Virus record (IMG/VR): IMGVR_UViG_3300045776_000066
Coordinates: 1 to 37,481 of that record
Reading direction: 5' to 3' (one strand)
DNA from: a virus
DNA: 37,481 nucleotides
The position numbers and the translations under genes are program-made. Position 1 is the first letter of the stretch. Every line of letters begins with the position of its first letter. The notes below the pieces were generated by a model. It had not been told where the DNA came from and did not search any database. It saw nothing but the letters and a program-made list of their open reading frames with translations. This document shows, piece by piece, positions 27,125-36,690 of this stretch.

Positions 27125-29812
27125 TTAATCGCCTAATCGCTCCAAAACGACGCACGAGGCATTCTCAAGCGTCATGTTTTGACCGATCGATTCGGCTATT
27201 ACTTGAATGTAATCGGTGACGTTGGTGATCGGTAAAATCATACAAGCAGAAATGGTGTAATTCTGTGACGCGGCCGTGGGTGTAATGTGAGCCACAAATT
27301 GATTGCTGGCCGATGTCGCGCCATTCACGGACGGGAACAAAAATAAATCCGTCGCGGCAGATCCTGTTGTCTGCAAAACCAAGGTCGAGGTCACCTTGTA
27401 TCGTCCGGCCGGAAGTCCTATAAATTTGTACGTTCCGGAATTGTAGACCCCATAATCATCGATAAGCCCGGTTGAGCCAAATTGCACGGCGGCGGGGGTG
27501 CTCGATGTCAATGTCTGCGTGGTTCCTAGCAACGCATAGACAAATGGCTGATTGACGGGCGGACAATCGTTGTAAGCGCCGGAAGAAGGAAGATTAGTCC
27601 GCACATTTTCTCGGCTTATCTTGCCCGAGGTCGTCAAACATGCGCTAGCTGGCGTGATTAAGTCTCGAAGGTCGATATTTCTGAGAGTGTTGTCACCAGT
27701 GAGAGAGGACCCACCGGAAACGGACATGGTGTAAGCGGTTGAGCGGTTGGTCTCTTGGAACGCTCGGACGTTCGAAATGATGTTTCCGTAACCTATAATT
27801 CCAAAAATGTTGAATCCGCCAAAATTGTTATAGCCATTTTCTCTCAAAGTGATTCCGTTCATCACTGAGTTGGTGATCACCGCATAAATGGCCGCGCCGG
27901 CGTTGTATTCACACACTAAACCGTTCACCGACCATCCCCAGCCGGTGTACGCCACGGCGCCCAACGGGTGCCATGCCGCATAATCGCCGCTCGATGACGA
28001 CATCGCGGTGTTGTATCCGACTTGACCCGATCCCGCGTTAGATTCGTAATTGAACGCGCCCTGGAAATTCGCGACGCAGATATTGCCTACAGAAACGATG
28101 CCGGTGCAGCCGTCAAAATAGGTAGAATTATTGGAACTCCCGATGCTTTGATAGCTCTCGATCCCTGAATCTCCGCACCCATACACGTAATTGTGCTCGA
28201 CTCGAGGCTGATCCTGCCCCATGAGCATGATGCCCTCAAAGGCGTGCTCGCGAATCCGATTGCCCAACGCCGCGTTGGCGATCGATCGGCTAGTGGTAAA
28301 ATTCAAATAAGCAATTGCGCCCCAGGTCCAACCGCCTTTTAGATCACAGTTGCGCACCGTGTTGTAACTGCCGCCCTGAAACAGTATTGAGATAAACTTG
28401 GCGGTGACGTTTTCGACTACGCAATGATTGCCTAAAATCGACAGCACCGGACCTATTTGCGACGCGGTTTTCTGCGCGCTCGACATGCTGGCCCACATTG
28501 CATCGTTGACGGATGGCGGCCGATAGCCGTCATTCAGAGAATTGGTGAGCGCCGAGGTGGTCAGTGCCGTGTTGGTCACCAGGCTGAAGAACTCCACCGG
28601 CAGTTGAGTGCTCCAATAGGTGGCATTAGTGGGTAATGTGCCCGCAGAGCTTGCCAAGATGCACAGGTACTGCGAGCCGCTATAGGCGACAATGTTTCCC
28701 GGGACATAATTGGTGCCTGAACTCCAAGTTGGTGCGGCCGAACATCCGTTGTTTAGCGTGATCGTGGTGCCGGACACACCAATGACCGTGGTGGAATTCC
28801 ACAGACAAGGTCCCATGGCCCGCTGCCCTACCGCGATTCCCGTCGCGCTCGCCACGGTGATGGTGGCCGAATTGGAAACACACACCGCGGTTGTCTGGAT
28901 GTTGTTTACCGTGATGAATTGCGCCACCAGCGGCACGCTAATTGGCGCGAAATTGACCCCGCCGATGTAGCTGTAATCGCAGTTTGTCAGCGTCAAGATG
29001 AAACCGTCACAATACAGTGTTCCCGTTCCGGTCATCGTGATGGCACCGGATCGAGTGGTGCCTGTCACCACCTTGAATGACCAACCCGGCGCCACATACA
29101 CAGTCCCGGTCAAGACCGCAGTTGCAAAGGCGCTTGAGTCGTCGGTCGACGGTATCCCGGCGCTGGTGGCGCCGCCCACCCCGCCATACCGGCGCGGGTC
29201 GCCTGGTTGATAAAACAGGTTGGAAGGCGTCACCCCGGCGGCCGTTTCCTGCGGCGTAACCGGATACACCGACACCGCCTGATTGCTGATCAACTGCCAT
29301 GAGCTTCCAAGCCACTCAAAAAGGTAGATTCCGCCGGCAATTAAAGCGTTGGCGGTCAAGGTGCTGCTCGACGGGGTGCGCACCGTCTGCGCCCCCGTCG
29401 AATTCAAATTGAGCGTGGTCGATCCAGTGTTGGTGTTGGCAACCAACACTTGTATCTTGAGCCCCACATAAAGACCCGCAGGGTAGGCCGAACTCGTGAT
29501 CACCAAGGTGTTCGCGGTGCCTGTGTCGGTCGCATAAACAAAGCCCATGGGGTCGAGCATTTGCACCGGGCTTTTCGTCTTGTAGAGCGTCCCCTTGTAG
29601 TAATAGGAAAGGGTATAGGCGCCATCTGGCACGTAAAAGCTGATCTGTCCAGTGATATCCGAAATGACCGTCGAGGCTGCAATCGGGCTTGCAACCGAGT
29701 TGCTCGAGTAGATCGACGCGGCGGTGCCTCCCGGGTAGGTGGTCACTACGCAGGTCGCCCCGTACAGGCTGTTGCCAGAATCGTCCGTCAGGGTCTCAAA
29801 ATACTGCAGCAT
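27125..29812 (-). CDS. Beta-helix tailspike / tail fibre
   Basis: This is an 895-residue protein starting at the ATG at 29812 (AAGG seven bases upstream). An N-terminal small domain (LQYFETLTDDSGNSLYGA, VVTTYPGGTAASIYSSN) is probably the anchor. At about residue 230 the RYGGVGGAT...TDDSSAFATA pattern resembles the start of pectate-lyase-type right-handed beta-helices. Parallel coils follow to about residue 720: HCVVENVTAKFISI, YNTVRNCDLKGG, GNRIREHAFEGIML, PRVEHNYVYGCGDSGIES. A beta-sandwich tip (YKFIGLPAGRYKVTSTLVLQ) closes it. It likely binds and possibly cleaves a surface polysaccharide; no catalytic residues can be named. Confidence 0.8.
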   Translation of the reverse strand: MLQYFETLTDDSGNSLYGATCVVTTYPGGTAASIYSSNSVASPIAASTVISDITGQISFYVPDGAYTLSYYYKGTLYKTKSPVQMLDPMGFVYATDTGTANTLVITSSAYPAGLYVGLKIQVLVANTNTGSTTLNLNSTGAQTVRTPSSSTLTANALIAGGIYLFEWLGSSWQLISNQAVSVYPVTPQETAAGVTPSNLFYQPGDPRRYGGVGGATSAGIPSTDDSSAFATAVLTGTVYVAPGWSFKVVTGTTRSGAITMTGTGTLYCDGFILTLTNCDYSYIGGVNFAPISVPLVAQFITVNNIQTTAVCVSNSATITVASATGIAVGQRAMGPCLWNSTTVIGVSGTTITLNNGCSAAPTWSSGTNYVPGNIVAYSGSQYLCILASSAGTLPTNATYWSTQLPVEFFSLVTNTALTTSALTNSLNDGYRPPSVNDAMWASMSSAQKTASQIGPVLSILGNHCVVENVTAKFISILFQGGSYNTVRNCDLKGGWTWGAIAYLNFTTSRSIANAALGNRIREHAFEGIMLMGQDQPRVEHNYVYGCGDSGIESYQSIGSSNNSTYFDGCTGIVSVGNICVANFQGAFNYESNAGSGQVGYNTAMSSSSGDYAAWHPLGAVAYTGWGWSVNGLVCEYNAGAAIYAVITNSVMNGITLRENGYNNFGGFNIFGIIGYGNIISNVRAFQETNRSTAYTMSVSGGSSLTGDNTLRNIDLRDLITPASACLTTSGKISRENVRTNLPSSGAYNDCPPVNQPFVYALLGTTQTLTSSTPAAVQFGSTGLIDDYGVYNSGTYKFIGLPAGRYKVTSTLVLQTTGSAATDLFLFPSVNGATSASNQFVAHITPTAASQNYTISACMILPITNVTDYIQVIAESIGQNMTLENASCVVLERLGD

Positions 29813-29820
29813 GGCGAACC

Positions 29821-30528
29821 TTACGCAAGCGTGTAGGCGAACGAGCCTGAAAAAAGGCGCTTCGTGCCCGAGCTCGTCCAAGCCTGGGCGGTGTTATTGG
29901 GCGTGAGGCTTACCGTAGTCCCGCCCGTTGAGCTCGGGATCGTCATCGTGCAGCCGAGCCCCAAGGTGGTGTTGTCTTCGCACGCCAAGAGCGGCGATTG
30001 CGCCACCTTGGTGACGCCTTGCAAATAATACGGGAAACCAGTAAAGCCAAAAGCCGTGCTATTCGATGTCAAGGCGCCGGTGTCATCCCAGCTCAAAACC
30101 ACCAAACCGCTATTCACCGAACCGGAGGTCACATAGCGAAAATTGACTGAAGCCGCCGTCTGCACTCCCGTGACCGCCATGGAAAAGGTGCCTGAGTTGA
30201 CGGACGCGATCGCCGGGTCTCCAATACCGCCCATGTTGTCTAGGACATCTAACTGATTGCCCGCCGCATCAAATGCCACAAACTTAACCAGCGTTCCGGA
30301 CGGAATCCAAAAAGCCACCGGCGCCCCCGAAGCCGACACAGGCCTGCCTGACGATGACAGGGTCATGGGATTCGGGTTCGCTACCGTCCCAGTATTGTCC
30401 GTGTAGGTCGTCACCTGGGTGGTCGTGCCCGCAATGTAGGTGTAGATCGACCCGCCGGCGGCCATCACCCCAATGTTGGTGAACCATTGGGGAATGAATG
30501 ACATGGGGAGCAAAAAGAGCGTGCTCAT
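29821..30528 (-). CDS. Tail-fibre N-terminal/anchor-like protein
   Basis: This is a 235-residue protein with ATG at 30528, one base overlapping the ATP-grasp stop and GGAGG eight bases upstream. The N-terminus FTNIGVMAAGGSIYTYIAGTTT then TYTDNTGTVANPNPMTLSSSGRP is the head-binding/anchor pattern of podovirus fibres and tailspikes. A beta-rich C-terminal half (SVNFRYVTSGSVNSGLVVLSWD) could bind the tailspike that follows eight bases later. It looks like an anchor split off as its own gene. Confidence 0.7.
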   Translation of the reverse strand: MSTLFLLPMSFIPQWFTNIGVMAAGGSIYTYIAGTTTQVTTYTDNTGTVANPNPMTLSSSGRPVSASGAPVAFWIPSGTLVKFVAFDAAGNQLDVLDNMGGIGDPAIASVNSGTFSMAVTGVQTAASVNFRYVTSGSVNSGLVVLSWDDTGALTSNSTAFGFTGFPYYLQGVTKVAQSPLLACEDNTTLGLGCTMTIPSSTGGTTVSLTPNNTAQAWTSSGTKRLFSGSFAYTLA

Positions 30529-31853
30529 CAATCATACCTCCATTCGCTCGCAAGGCCGGCCGCCTGCAGTTTGGGTATTTCATCATCGAGCTTCTCGCCC
30601 ACATCGTCGCGATAGATCATATTTGGGATGTGCAGCTCCCGCACCGTGTCATAGGCTCGGGTGGTGGCCTGGGCGACGTTCTTGCCCATGCCGGTGACCA
30701 CCAGCAAATAGTCTCCCGTAGTGGTCCAGGTGTCTTTCTCGACCACCTCTTTTCCCTTCATCACAGGCTGCGGAGCCACCTTGACAGCCTGCGGGGATAG
30801 GTATTTCTCGTTCTCTTTGGTGATGCCGTAAATGGGAATCCCCTCGACCTCTGCTTTGGTTAGGGTACTGTAGGGGTAATCCGGCTGCGCGACCACTATT
30901 CCGCTGGCGTGTTTTGTCGACACCTGTAAAGTGTCTTTGCCATTGCAAGCGTCTAACATCCATTCCACCGGATCGCCTAAATGGCTCGCCCACAGGATGT
31001 TCGATGCGGGCCAACCCAGCCGCGTGGTAAACTCCAATGGCCATGCCATGCCCTCTTCATCCACAATACAGTTCACATCTACATCACCCATATGGCCGAG
31101 CTTCAACAAACCATCTTCGAGCGGTTCCAAGACCTGCTGAAAGAGTTCCGAAGTGCCGGCGCAGTATTTCATTACCGTTCCGGACTCGCCACAGTTGGGT
31201 CCGCAGTTCCCCGAGAGAAGCTTCTTGAATTCGAAGTTCTCGTTCGGCGGGCCGACCCACCCGGCCGATCCCATCCAGCGACTCACAGCGAATTCGATGC
31301 CCTCGACCACTTCTTGCAGCATAACGGGCCCCTTTGGATTCATGCCCAGCTTTTGCCAGCGGATGAGGCGCGCGACCATGTCAGCGGCCGACTTGCTGAC
31401 ATAGCTCAAGCTCTTGTCTTCCTCATCTCCCAAGGTTTTGAAGACAAATCGATCCCCAGTCTTCCGCACGTGTCTTTCCGCCTCCTGCAAGGTGCGAAAC
31501 TCGTGACTGGACGGAGTAGCTATGCCGGCGGCCTTGAAGAATTGCATGCCCTGCGCGCGGTCAATCTCTAGTTTTGCGCTTTTCTCGCTGGGTCCAAATA
31601 CCTTGATACCTGCTTTTCGCAGTTGATCGAATTTCGGCATGAATTCGTGATTGCCGGTCGGCACAATTAGATCCGCCCAACGCGCCTCGATGAGCCAGTT
31701 CTTGACCCGTTCTACGCCTTTGAAACCTACGCCCGTGGTCGGGTGGTTTTCTTTTGAGTACCAGATTTTGACCTGGTGACCTGCTTTGGCGGCACGAATC
31801 GCGAGCGGCAGACCCTCTCCAACATCATCCATGTTGACGATGAGGACTTTCAC
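30528..31853 (-). CDS. ATP-grasp ligase, PurD-like
   Basis: This is a 441-residue protein of the ATP-grasp superfamily, closest in appearance to glycinamide ribonucleotide synthetase. The N-terminal Rossmann-like half runs MKVLIVNMDDVGEG, ADLIVPTGNHEFMPKFDQLRKAGIKVFGP. The grasp then gives RFVFKTLGDEEDKS, PVMLQEVVEGIEFAVSRW and the metal-binding WPLEFTTRLGWPAS, where PurD has (N/C)CRFGDPE. Substrate loops differ from PurD, so the product is unknown. It lies between ejection and fibre genes with coupled ends, so it is co-expressed with virion proteins rather than with metabolism. Confidence 0.75.
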   Translation of the reverse strand: MKVLIVNMDDVGEGLPLAIRAAKAGHQVKIWYSKENHPTTGVGFKGVERVKNWLIEARWADLIVPTGNHEFMPKFDQLRKAGIKVFGPSEKSAKLEIDRAQGMQFFKAAGIATPSSHEFRTLQEAERHVRKTGDRFVFKTLGDEEDKSLSYVSKSAADMVARLIRWQKLGMNPKGPVMLQEVVEGIEFAVSRWMGSAGWVGPPNENFEFKKLLSGNCGPNCGESGTVMKYCAGTSELFQQVLEPLEDGLLKLGHMGDVDVNCIVDEEGMAWPLEFTTRLGWPASNILWASHLGDPVEWMLDACNGKDTLQVSTKHASGIVVAQPDYPYSTLTKAEVEGIPIYGITKENEKYLSPQAVKVAPQPVMKGKEVVEKDTWTTTGDYLLVVTGMGKNVAQATTRAYDTVRELHIPNMIYRDDVGEKLDDEIPKLQAAGLASEWRYD

Positions 31854-34015
31854 CGCTTCAGTCCGGTAAATAGCTCTCCCAAACTTACCGACGGCGAGCC
31901 TTTGCCGGCTTGCGCCGCCGCCTGCTGCAGAGGAGTGGTAGTTGCGCGTTTGACATCGTCGCGGCGGTCGGAGCGCTCGGTCGCTACCCGCTTCATCTCG
32001 ACCAAAGGCTTGCCAACTACCGGGACTTTTTCGACACCTTTTTCGATCAGGTGGCCGATAGAGCGCTTGGCTAGCACCAGCGCATTCGGGACCGTTCCCG
32101 ATTCTGTGACGCGATGCGCGGGGTCGGTGCGGGTGATTTTGGCCGCCCGCAGGGCGTTGTAAAGCTCGTTGGTGTTGCCTTTGCCTAAGATTTCATTAAG
32201 TTTTGGCCGTCCGTACCGATTGATCGCCGAGCGCAAAGCCGCGGCGGTCAGAATCTGCCGCTCCTCCTCATCCGTGGCCACCACGTTTCGAGCGCTCTCC
32301 AAAATGTCGTTGGCTACCGCGCCGCGTAGCGACCGCCAAGCCGCCTTGCCCTGCGCTCGAGTCGCCTTGTCTTCCCCGCCAAATAGCGACCGCTTAACCG
32401 TGCGCACGTCATCCAAACTGCCTTTGGCGATGGTCTGAAATACCTTCTCGGCAGCAATCCTCGGGGTGCTGGAGCCTTTGCCCGAGGTGCTCGACAGTTT
32501 GCGGATGATGTCCTGATCTTTAAATTCGGCCTGATGTTTGGCATACGCGCGGTTGGCTTCCTTCCACGCCTTGGAACCCTCGGGAACCTCTTCCATGGCC
32601 CGATCTATGCTTTTGAGAATTTGGCTAGCGTAGTAGCCGTCCGTGCCCCCTGCCCGGGCAATTCCGCCCGCCTTCTCGCGCAGGTCATGGAGCTCTTTCA
32701 AGGTAACCGGCCGGCGTTCAATGGTTGGGTTGCCGTCGGCATCTACCGTCTCTTTCTGGATCTTGGCGCGCTTGAGCCACCCCTGCAACCAGCCCGTGTG
32801 CTGCAGTTCCGGATTTTCTTCCAAATGCTGGTAAAGCGCTTCGGCCGACACCGCCGCGTTGGGCTCGGTGTTACGCGCCCGTTCATACAGCCGGTTGTAA
32901 TTGGCTTTGGATTGCTGCAACTTGCGGGTGAGCGCACCCTCTTTCCCCGCGATCGCGCGGCCGACTTCTTCGGGCGCCGCCACTCCCTCGCGGATTGAGG
33001 GGCCTAAGCGCTCCGCCCCCTCTTCAGTGGGATCGTGCAAACCGCCGCGCTTGCCGGCTACTCTTCCGCGGAGAACTTCCAAATTTGCTTGCAGGTCTCG
33101 GTTAGCTCCACGGTCGAGCTCCCGCAAGGGTGCGCCTTCTTCCTGAGTCGCCGCGAGATTCTCTTTTCGTACCTGCACGGGGTCGCGTTCCAACCGGCCT
33201 CGGGAGGTGGTGATTGGCACCCGTTGGGATTTGAGAAATAACTCTCGCTCCAAGGACTTGCCCTGTAATCCTTGAAAATCCTTGGCGTTTTTGGCGATTT
33301 CCGTGAGGTGATTCTGTGTTTCAGGGTCCAAACGAGACCAATCAATGCCAATACTGCGGACATAGGACTTCGCTCGCGCCTCGTTGGGGGTGGGCTTGGG
33401 TTTGGCACCGGCGGTTGATGAAGTCGTCTCTGCGGCGCTTTGCGTGGCTCCTGCTCTGGGTGCCTCTTCTGCTAGCCCTCCTCTTGCGCCTCGCAAGCCG
33501 AGCAAAGCGGGCGTCATCTGGATGCCGGTATTGACCAAAGCGCCCACCGCGGGGCTTCCCGTCGTTTTGGCGGCGGCCTCGCCTGCCACATCGGCGCCTT
33601 CGCCCCATTTTTTGAACGGATAATTGACCGCATTCGAGACCATCTGGCCCGCTTCAGTCTGCGGCTCAAAGGGAGCTTGAATAGCGCCCGATACTTGCGC
33701 GAACCGATCGGCGGCACTCATGCCGGATTTATTGCCGAATGCCTCGGCACCTAAGTTAAGCGCTCCCTGACCCAACCCTGCATACCCGCCCAGCACAGCG
33801 CCCACTCCCGCGGCGCCCATCTGCATGGCGGGCTCAAGCACTGCGGAATAGGGATTCGCCTTCATGGCGGAGCTGTAAGCGTTTTTAAGTTTTTCGCCGA
33901 CCCCAGGCGTTGGTGCTTTGGTCAGGTCCGCAATGGTCGCGTCTAACTGATCTTTACTATTGAAAGTGACCTTGGCTTTGCGACCATCCGGCAGACTGAC
34001 GAGCGCTTCGGGCAT
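31850..34015 (-). CDS. Large internal virion / DNA ejection protein
   Basis: This is a 721-residue protein. It starts PEALVSLPDGRKAKVTF, a short beta segment common at the N-terminus of podovirus internal proteins. Residues about 55-110 are Gly/Ala-rich and hydrophobic (MGAAGVGAVLGGYAGLGQGALNLGA), possibly membrane-inserting. The rest is long, charged helices (NYNRLYERARNT, TLKELHDLREKAGGIARAGG). This fits P22 gp16/gp20-type injectosome proteins stored in the capsid. The start overlaps the previous stop (TAATG). Confidence 0.65.
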   Translation of the reverse strand: MPEALVSLPDGRKAKVTFNSKDQLDATIADLTKAPTPGVGEKLKNAYSSAMKANPYSAVLEPAMQMGAAGVGAVLGGYAGLGQGALNLGAEAFGNKSGMSAADRFAQVSGAIQAPFEPQTEAGQMVSNAVNYPFKKWGEGADVAGEAAAKTTGSPAVGALVNTGIQMTPALLGLRGARGGLAEEAPRAGATQSAAETTSSTAGAKPKPTPNEARAKSYVRSIGIDWSRLDPETQNHLTEIAKNAKDFQGLQGKSLERELFLKSQRVPITTSRGRLERDPVQVRKENLAATQEEGAPLRELDRGANRDLQANLEVLRGRVAGKRGGLHDPTEEGAERLGPSIREGVAAPEEVGRAIAGKEGALTRKLQQSKANYNRLYERARNTEPNAAVSAEALYQHLEENPELQHTGWLQGWLKRAKIQKETVDADGNPTIERRPVTLKELHDLREKAGGIARAGGTDGYYASQILKSIDRAMEEVPEGSKAWKEANRAYAKHQAEFKDQDIIRKLSSTSGKGSSTPRIAAEKVFQTIAKGSLDDVRTVKRSLFGGEDKATRAQGKAAWRSLRGAVANDILESARNVVATDEEERQILTAAALRSAINRYGRPKLNEILGKGNTNELYNALRAAKITRTDPAHRVTESGTVPNALVLAKRSIGHLIEKGVEKVPVVGKPLVEMKRVATERSDRRDDVKRATTTPLQQAAAQAGKGSPSVSLGELFTGLKR

Positions 34016-35505
34016 TATTCGCTCAATATCTCGACCGTCGCGCCGCTCGAATGCTGGAACTTCGTGCCCGGGGTCAATTCGTGCCCTTTAGCCTCAACCA
34101 ACGTGTCTCGTTCGTTCAATTTGGACTTGTTAAGTTTTTCTTTGCCGATCAAATCCTCGAAAGTCATGCTGGGGTTTTTCTGTTGCGCGCGCTGCAGTTT
34201 GGTGACATCGGACTGGGTGTACGGGACAGCTTTTTCAAGATCACCGTTTATTTTGCGCATCAAATCCTTGATGGTGTTGGGTATGGCTTCATCAGCCAAT
34301 TGCGGCTCTAAACCGGCTTGCACCACTTGACGCATCTCGGCCAATTTTCGCAATTTCGTGAGGTTGGTATCGCCTGATCGCAATTCGAGGGACCCAAAGT
34401 TTTCGGTAAGAGCTCCCGAGGGAGCCAATCCTGTCGACTCGATAGTTGCCAAGTTACGTTTCACGCCCGCGAGCATGCTGTTGTAGTCCTGCACATCCTG
34501 CGGTGCCATCGCGTTAGTGAGCGCCGCCTTGCCGCTTGAGAACAACCCGCCATCAGAATGACCAGTTCCAAATACTCCGGATGAGGCTTTGATTGGAAGT
34601 TCTGTGATGTTTGTGATTGCCCGTACCGCTTCATCAGCACTCGTGACAATGCGCTGCGCAAACACTTTTTCGCGCCCCGACCAAGGTTTGCTGTTGGGAT
34701 CTTTGGGCCCGCCTTTGATCGGCCGCAATTCGTCGGTTTTGTCCGGGTCCCACTCAAATCCCGCCGGTGCTTTGCGTCCTTGCTCGCTTCTTTTCGCCTC
34801 AATGTCTTCTCGCGCCATATCGTGACGCTCTCTCTCAGCTTCCGCACGTTCACGGGTTTGCTCGCCTTTCGCCTGCGTTTGCGCCTTGAATTGCTCGAGC
34901 GCCATCTGCAGTTTCTTGGCGTGATCGCTTGCCTGACCCTCAAACCCTTCTAAGGTCGCAAGCGTCTGCGGTTGAGCGGTGATCTGCTTTAATGCCTCAT
35001 CTGCCAAGATGGGCTTTCCGTCGGGGCCTGGTGCTCGCAGGCGCTGCAAAGCCGTCGGCACTTTAGAGGCAATCAAAGCTTTCACATCCAAGTCCGAGGC
35101 GCCGGAGGCTTTGAGCTGCCGCGCTTCCGATAGGATCGGGTCCAAGGTCTTGACCATGAAATCGGTTTTCTGCTGATCGAGCGTCAGCGCGTCCATTTTC
35201 TGTTGAATTTCACCCGATTGGTATTGTTGACCCCACTTCATCAGGTCCATTGAGGCTTTCGGGCTCACTCGGTTCAAATCCTGAGCGGTCTTCGCCAACC
35301 CTTGAGGAGTGGTGTAATCGTTTTGCGAGAGGATCGCCTTGACTTTGGTGGCGTCCTCCGCATCGCTCTTGGCGCTGTTCAGTTGCAACTTCTTGAGCTG
35401 CTCAGTATCCGCCATCTCGCGCAACGTTGTCGCTCTGCCAATCGATTCGGGGGCGTTGTACTGCGAATCCGCAATTGCCCCAATGGTGGAAGGATCGAAC
35501 GCCAT
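34015..35505 (-). CDS. Internal virion / ejection protein
   Basis: This is a 496-residue, mostly helical, Gln/Lys/Ala-rich protein. The N-terminus (FDPSTIGAIADSQYNAPESIGRATTLREMAD) is typical of phage ejection proteins. A long coiled coil spans about 210-270 (LQMALEQFKAQTQAKGEQTRERAEAERERHDMAREDIEAKR). The C-terminal part has FEDLIGKEKLNKSKL and a small beta end (LTPGTKFQHSSGATVEIL). It is followed directly by the larger ejection protein gene. Confidence 0.65.
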   Translation of the reverse strand: MAFDPSTIGAIADSQYNAPESIGRATTLREMADTEQLKKLQLNSAKSDAEDATKVKAILSQNDYTTPQGLAKTAQDLNRVSPKASMDLMKWGQQYQSGEIQQKMDALTLDQQKTDFMVKTLDPILSEARQLKASGASDLDVKALIASKVPTALQRLRAPGPDGKPILADEALKQITAQPQTLATLEGFEGQASDHAKKLQMALEQFKAQTQAKGEQTRERAEAERERHDMAREDIEAKRSEQGRKAPAGFEWDPDKTDELRPIKGGPKDPNSKPWSGREKVFAQRIVTSADEAVRAITNITELPIKASSGVFGTGHSDGGLFSSGKAALTNAMAPQDVQDYNSMLAGVKRNLATIESTGLAPSGALTENFGSLELRSGDTNLTKLRKLAEMRQVVQAGLEPQLADEAIPNTIKDLMRKINGDLEKAVPYTQSDVTKLQRAQQKNPSMTFEDLIGKEKLNKSKLNERDTLVEAKGHELTPGTKFQHSSGATVEILSE

Positions 35506-35512
35506 GCGTCAC

Positions 35513-36220
35513 CTATGTCTGCGGGATGGAGCCATCAAAATTGACTCCCGTCGGCGCGGGGGCGGTGTTTATCGGGGTTCCGCCGTTCGCGGTTTGACCG
35601 TTGAGATATTGCAAAGTGGTGTACTGATTTCCGGTGTTGCCGGCTATTTTCGAAAAGCTTGCCGCCAAGTTCGAATCGATGCCGGCGGTGGTCTGTCCCT
35701 GCTGCGTTGCAATGTTGCCTAAGTTTGAGGCGGCGGTCCCGATATTCGACCCCACGCCCGCCGCCGCGGCTTGACCCAAACCCACGGCGCCTTGAATGTT
35801 GCCGACCGCGTTCTGGTAGGTTTGATCGGCCAAGCCGGTGTTGTATTGGTCGAGAGCGGCCAAAGTGTTGCCCCCCACCCCACCTTGTGCGCTTGCAGCA
35901 TTCAAAATGCCCTGCTCACCCTGTTGTTGAGTGAACTGGTAACCGGGAGTTTTCTGCAAAGCAGCCAAGGTGGTGGCAGGATTGGCGTTCGGTCCGATGC
36001 CCAGCAGTGCTTCATATTGCGGCAGTGCGGTGGTCCCTAACCCCGTATATGGCGCGGCCAGCTGTTCTTGCTGCGCAAGCGCCGCTTTCTGCTCGTTGGC
36101 TGCGGTGTTGGCAGCATTTTGCGTGGCGCCGGCCGAGGAGTTCGCGGCATAGGCGGTCGCGCCCGCGGCGGTAATCGCCCCCAAACCAATCGCAGTTCCG
36201 GCACTTATGGCTGCTGACAC
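35513..36220 (-). CDS. P22 gp7-like DNA transfer protein
   Basis: This is a 235-residue protein, Ala/Gly/Asn/Gln-rich. The N-terminal hydrophobic Ala/Gly helix (ISAGTAIGLGAITAAGATAYAA) is followed by a helical coil and PYTGLGTTALPQYEALLGIG, then TPGYQFTQQQGEQGILNAASAQGG, which I recognise from P22 gp7-like ejection proteins. It is first in the ejection block, and gp7, 20 and 16 homologues commonly occur in this order. Confidence 0.75.
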   Translation of the reverse strand: MSAAISAGTAIGLGAITAAGATAYAANSSAGATQNAANTAANEQKAALAQQEQLAAPYTGLGTTALPQYEALLGIGPNANPATTLAALQKTPGYQFTQQQGEQGILNAASAQGGVGGNTLAALDQYNTGLADQTYQNAVGNIQGAVGLGQAAAAGVGSNIGTAASNLGNIATQQGQTTAGIDSNLAASFSKIAGNTGNQYTTLQYLNGQTANGGTPINTAPAPTGVNFDGSIPQT

Positions 36221-36690
36221 GAAAGCTCCCGCAAGGATTGACTCAACACGCGGCCCCGTTCAATCACCTCCGCGCCGCTGCCAAACCACTTGGACTCCAG
36301 CGCCTCTATGTCGCGAGCCTCTTCCGGGTTCGGATGCACGGTGCGCGCCACCACATCGGTCAACATGTAAGCCACTGCATGAAATCCTGGTTTCGATTCC
36401 ATGTGGGCTGGCGCGTCAAAGCGGAATTTGCCATCGGGCGCGAACAAAATCGCTGATCCGTGACACAGTTCCACCCGATGACCCAAAAGATGCTCGCGGC
36501 CAGTCAACAGGGTGCCCGCGGGGACGCGCATTTCGCGAATGTACACCCCAGGCTCAAATAGATGCTTGAGCGGGGTCTCTACTTGGGTCAACCCTTCAAG
36601 GGATTGAAAGGTCAGCAGACACACCTTGTCTTTCCACGTGAGTATCGCCGGCAGGTTGTCCCACAGAGGGATCATAGGCATATCTAGCAT
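36205..36690 (-). CDS. Cupin-like phage protein
   Basis: This is a protein of about 161 residues. I place the start at the ATG at 36690; an ATG at 36681 is also possible. The core YIREMRVPAGTLLTGREHLLGHRVELCHGSAILF then KPGFHAVAYMLTDVVARTVHP reads as a small beta-barrel of cupin type with conserved His positions. A C-terminal helix carries IEALESKWFGSGAEVIERG. It overlaps the next ejection gene by 16 bases. The function is unknown, with a metal-binding or structural role inferred. Confidence 0.6.
   Translation of the reverse strand: MLDMPMIPLWDNLPAILTWKDKVCLLTFQSLEGLTQVETPLKHLFEPGVYIREMRVPAGTLLTGREHLLGHRVELCHGSAILFAPDGKFRFDAPAHMESKPGFHAVAYMLTDVVARTVHPNPEEARDIEALESKWFGSGAEVIERGRVLSQSLRELSCQQP

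Noticed and set aside
27125-29812. Diversity-generating retroelement variable region in the tailspike
   Set aside because: No reverse transcriptase gene and no template repeat were found anywhere in the window, despite the BPP-1-like capsid.
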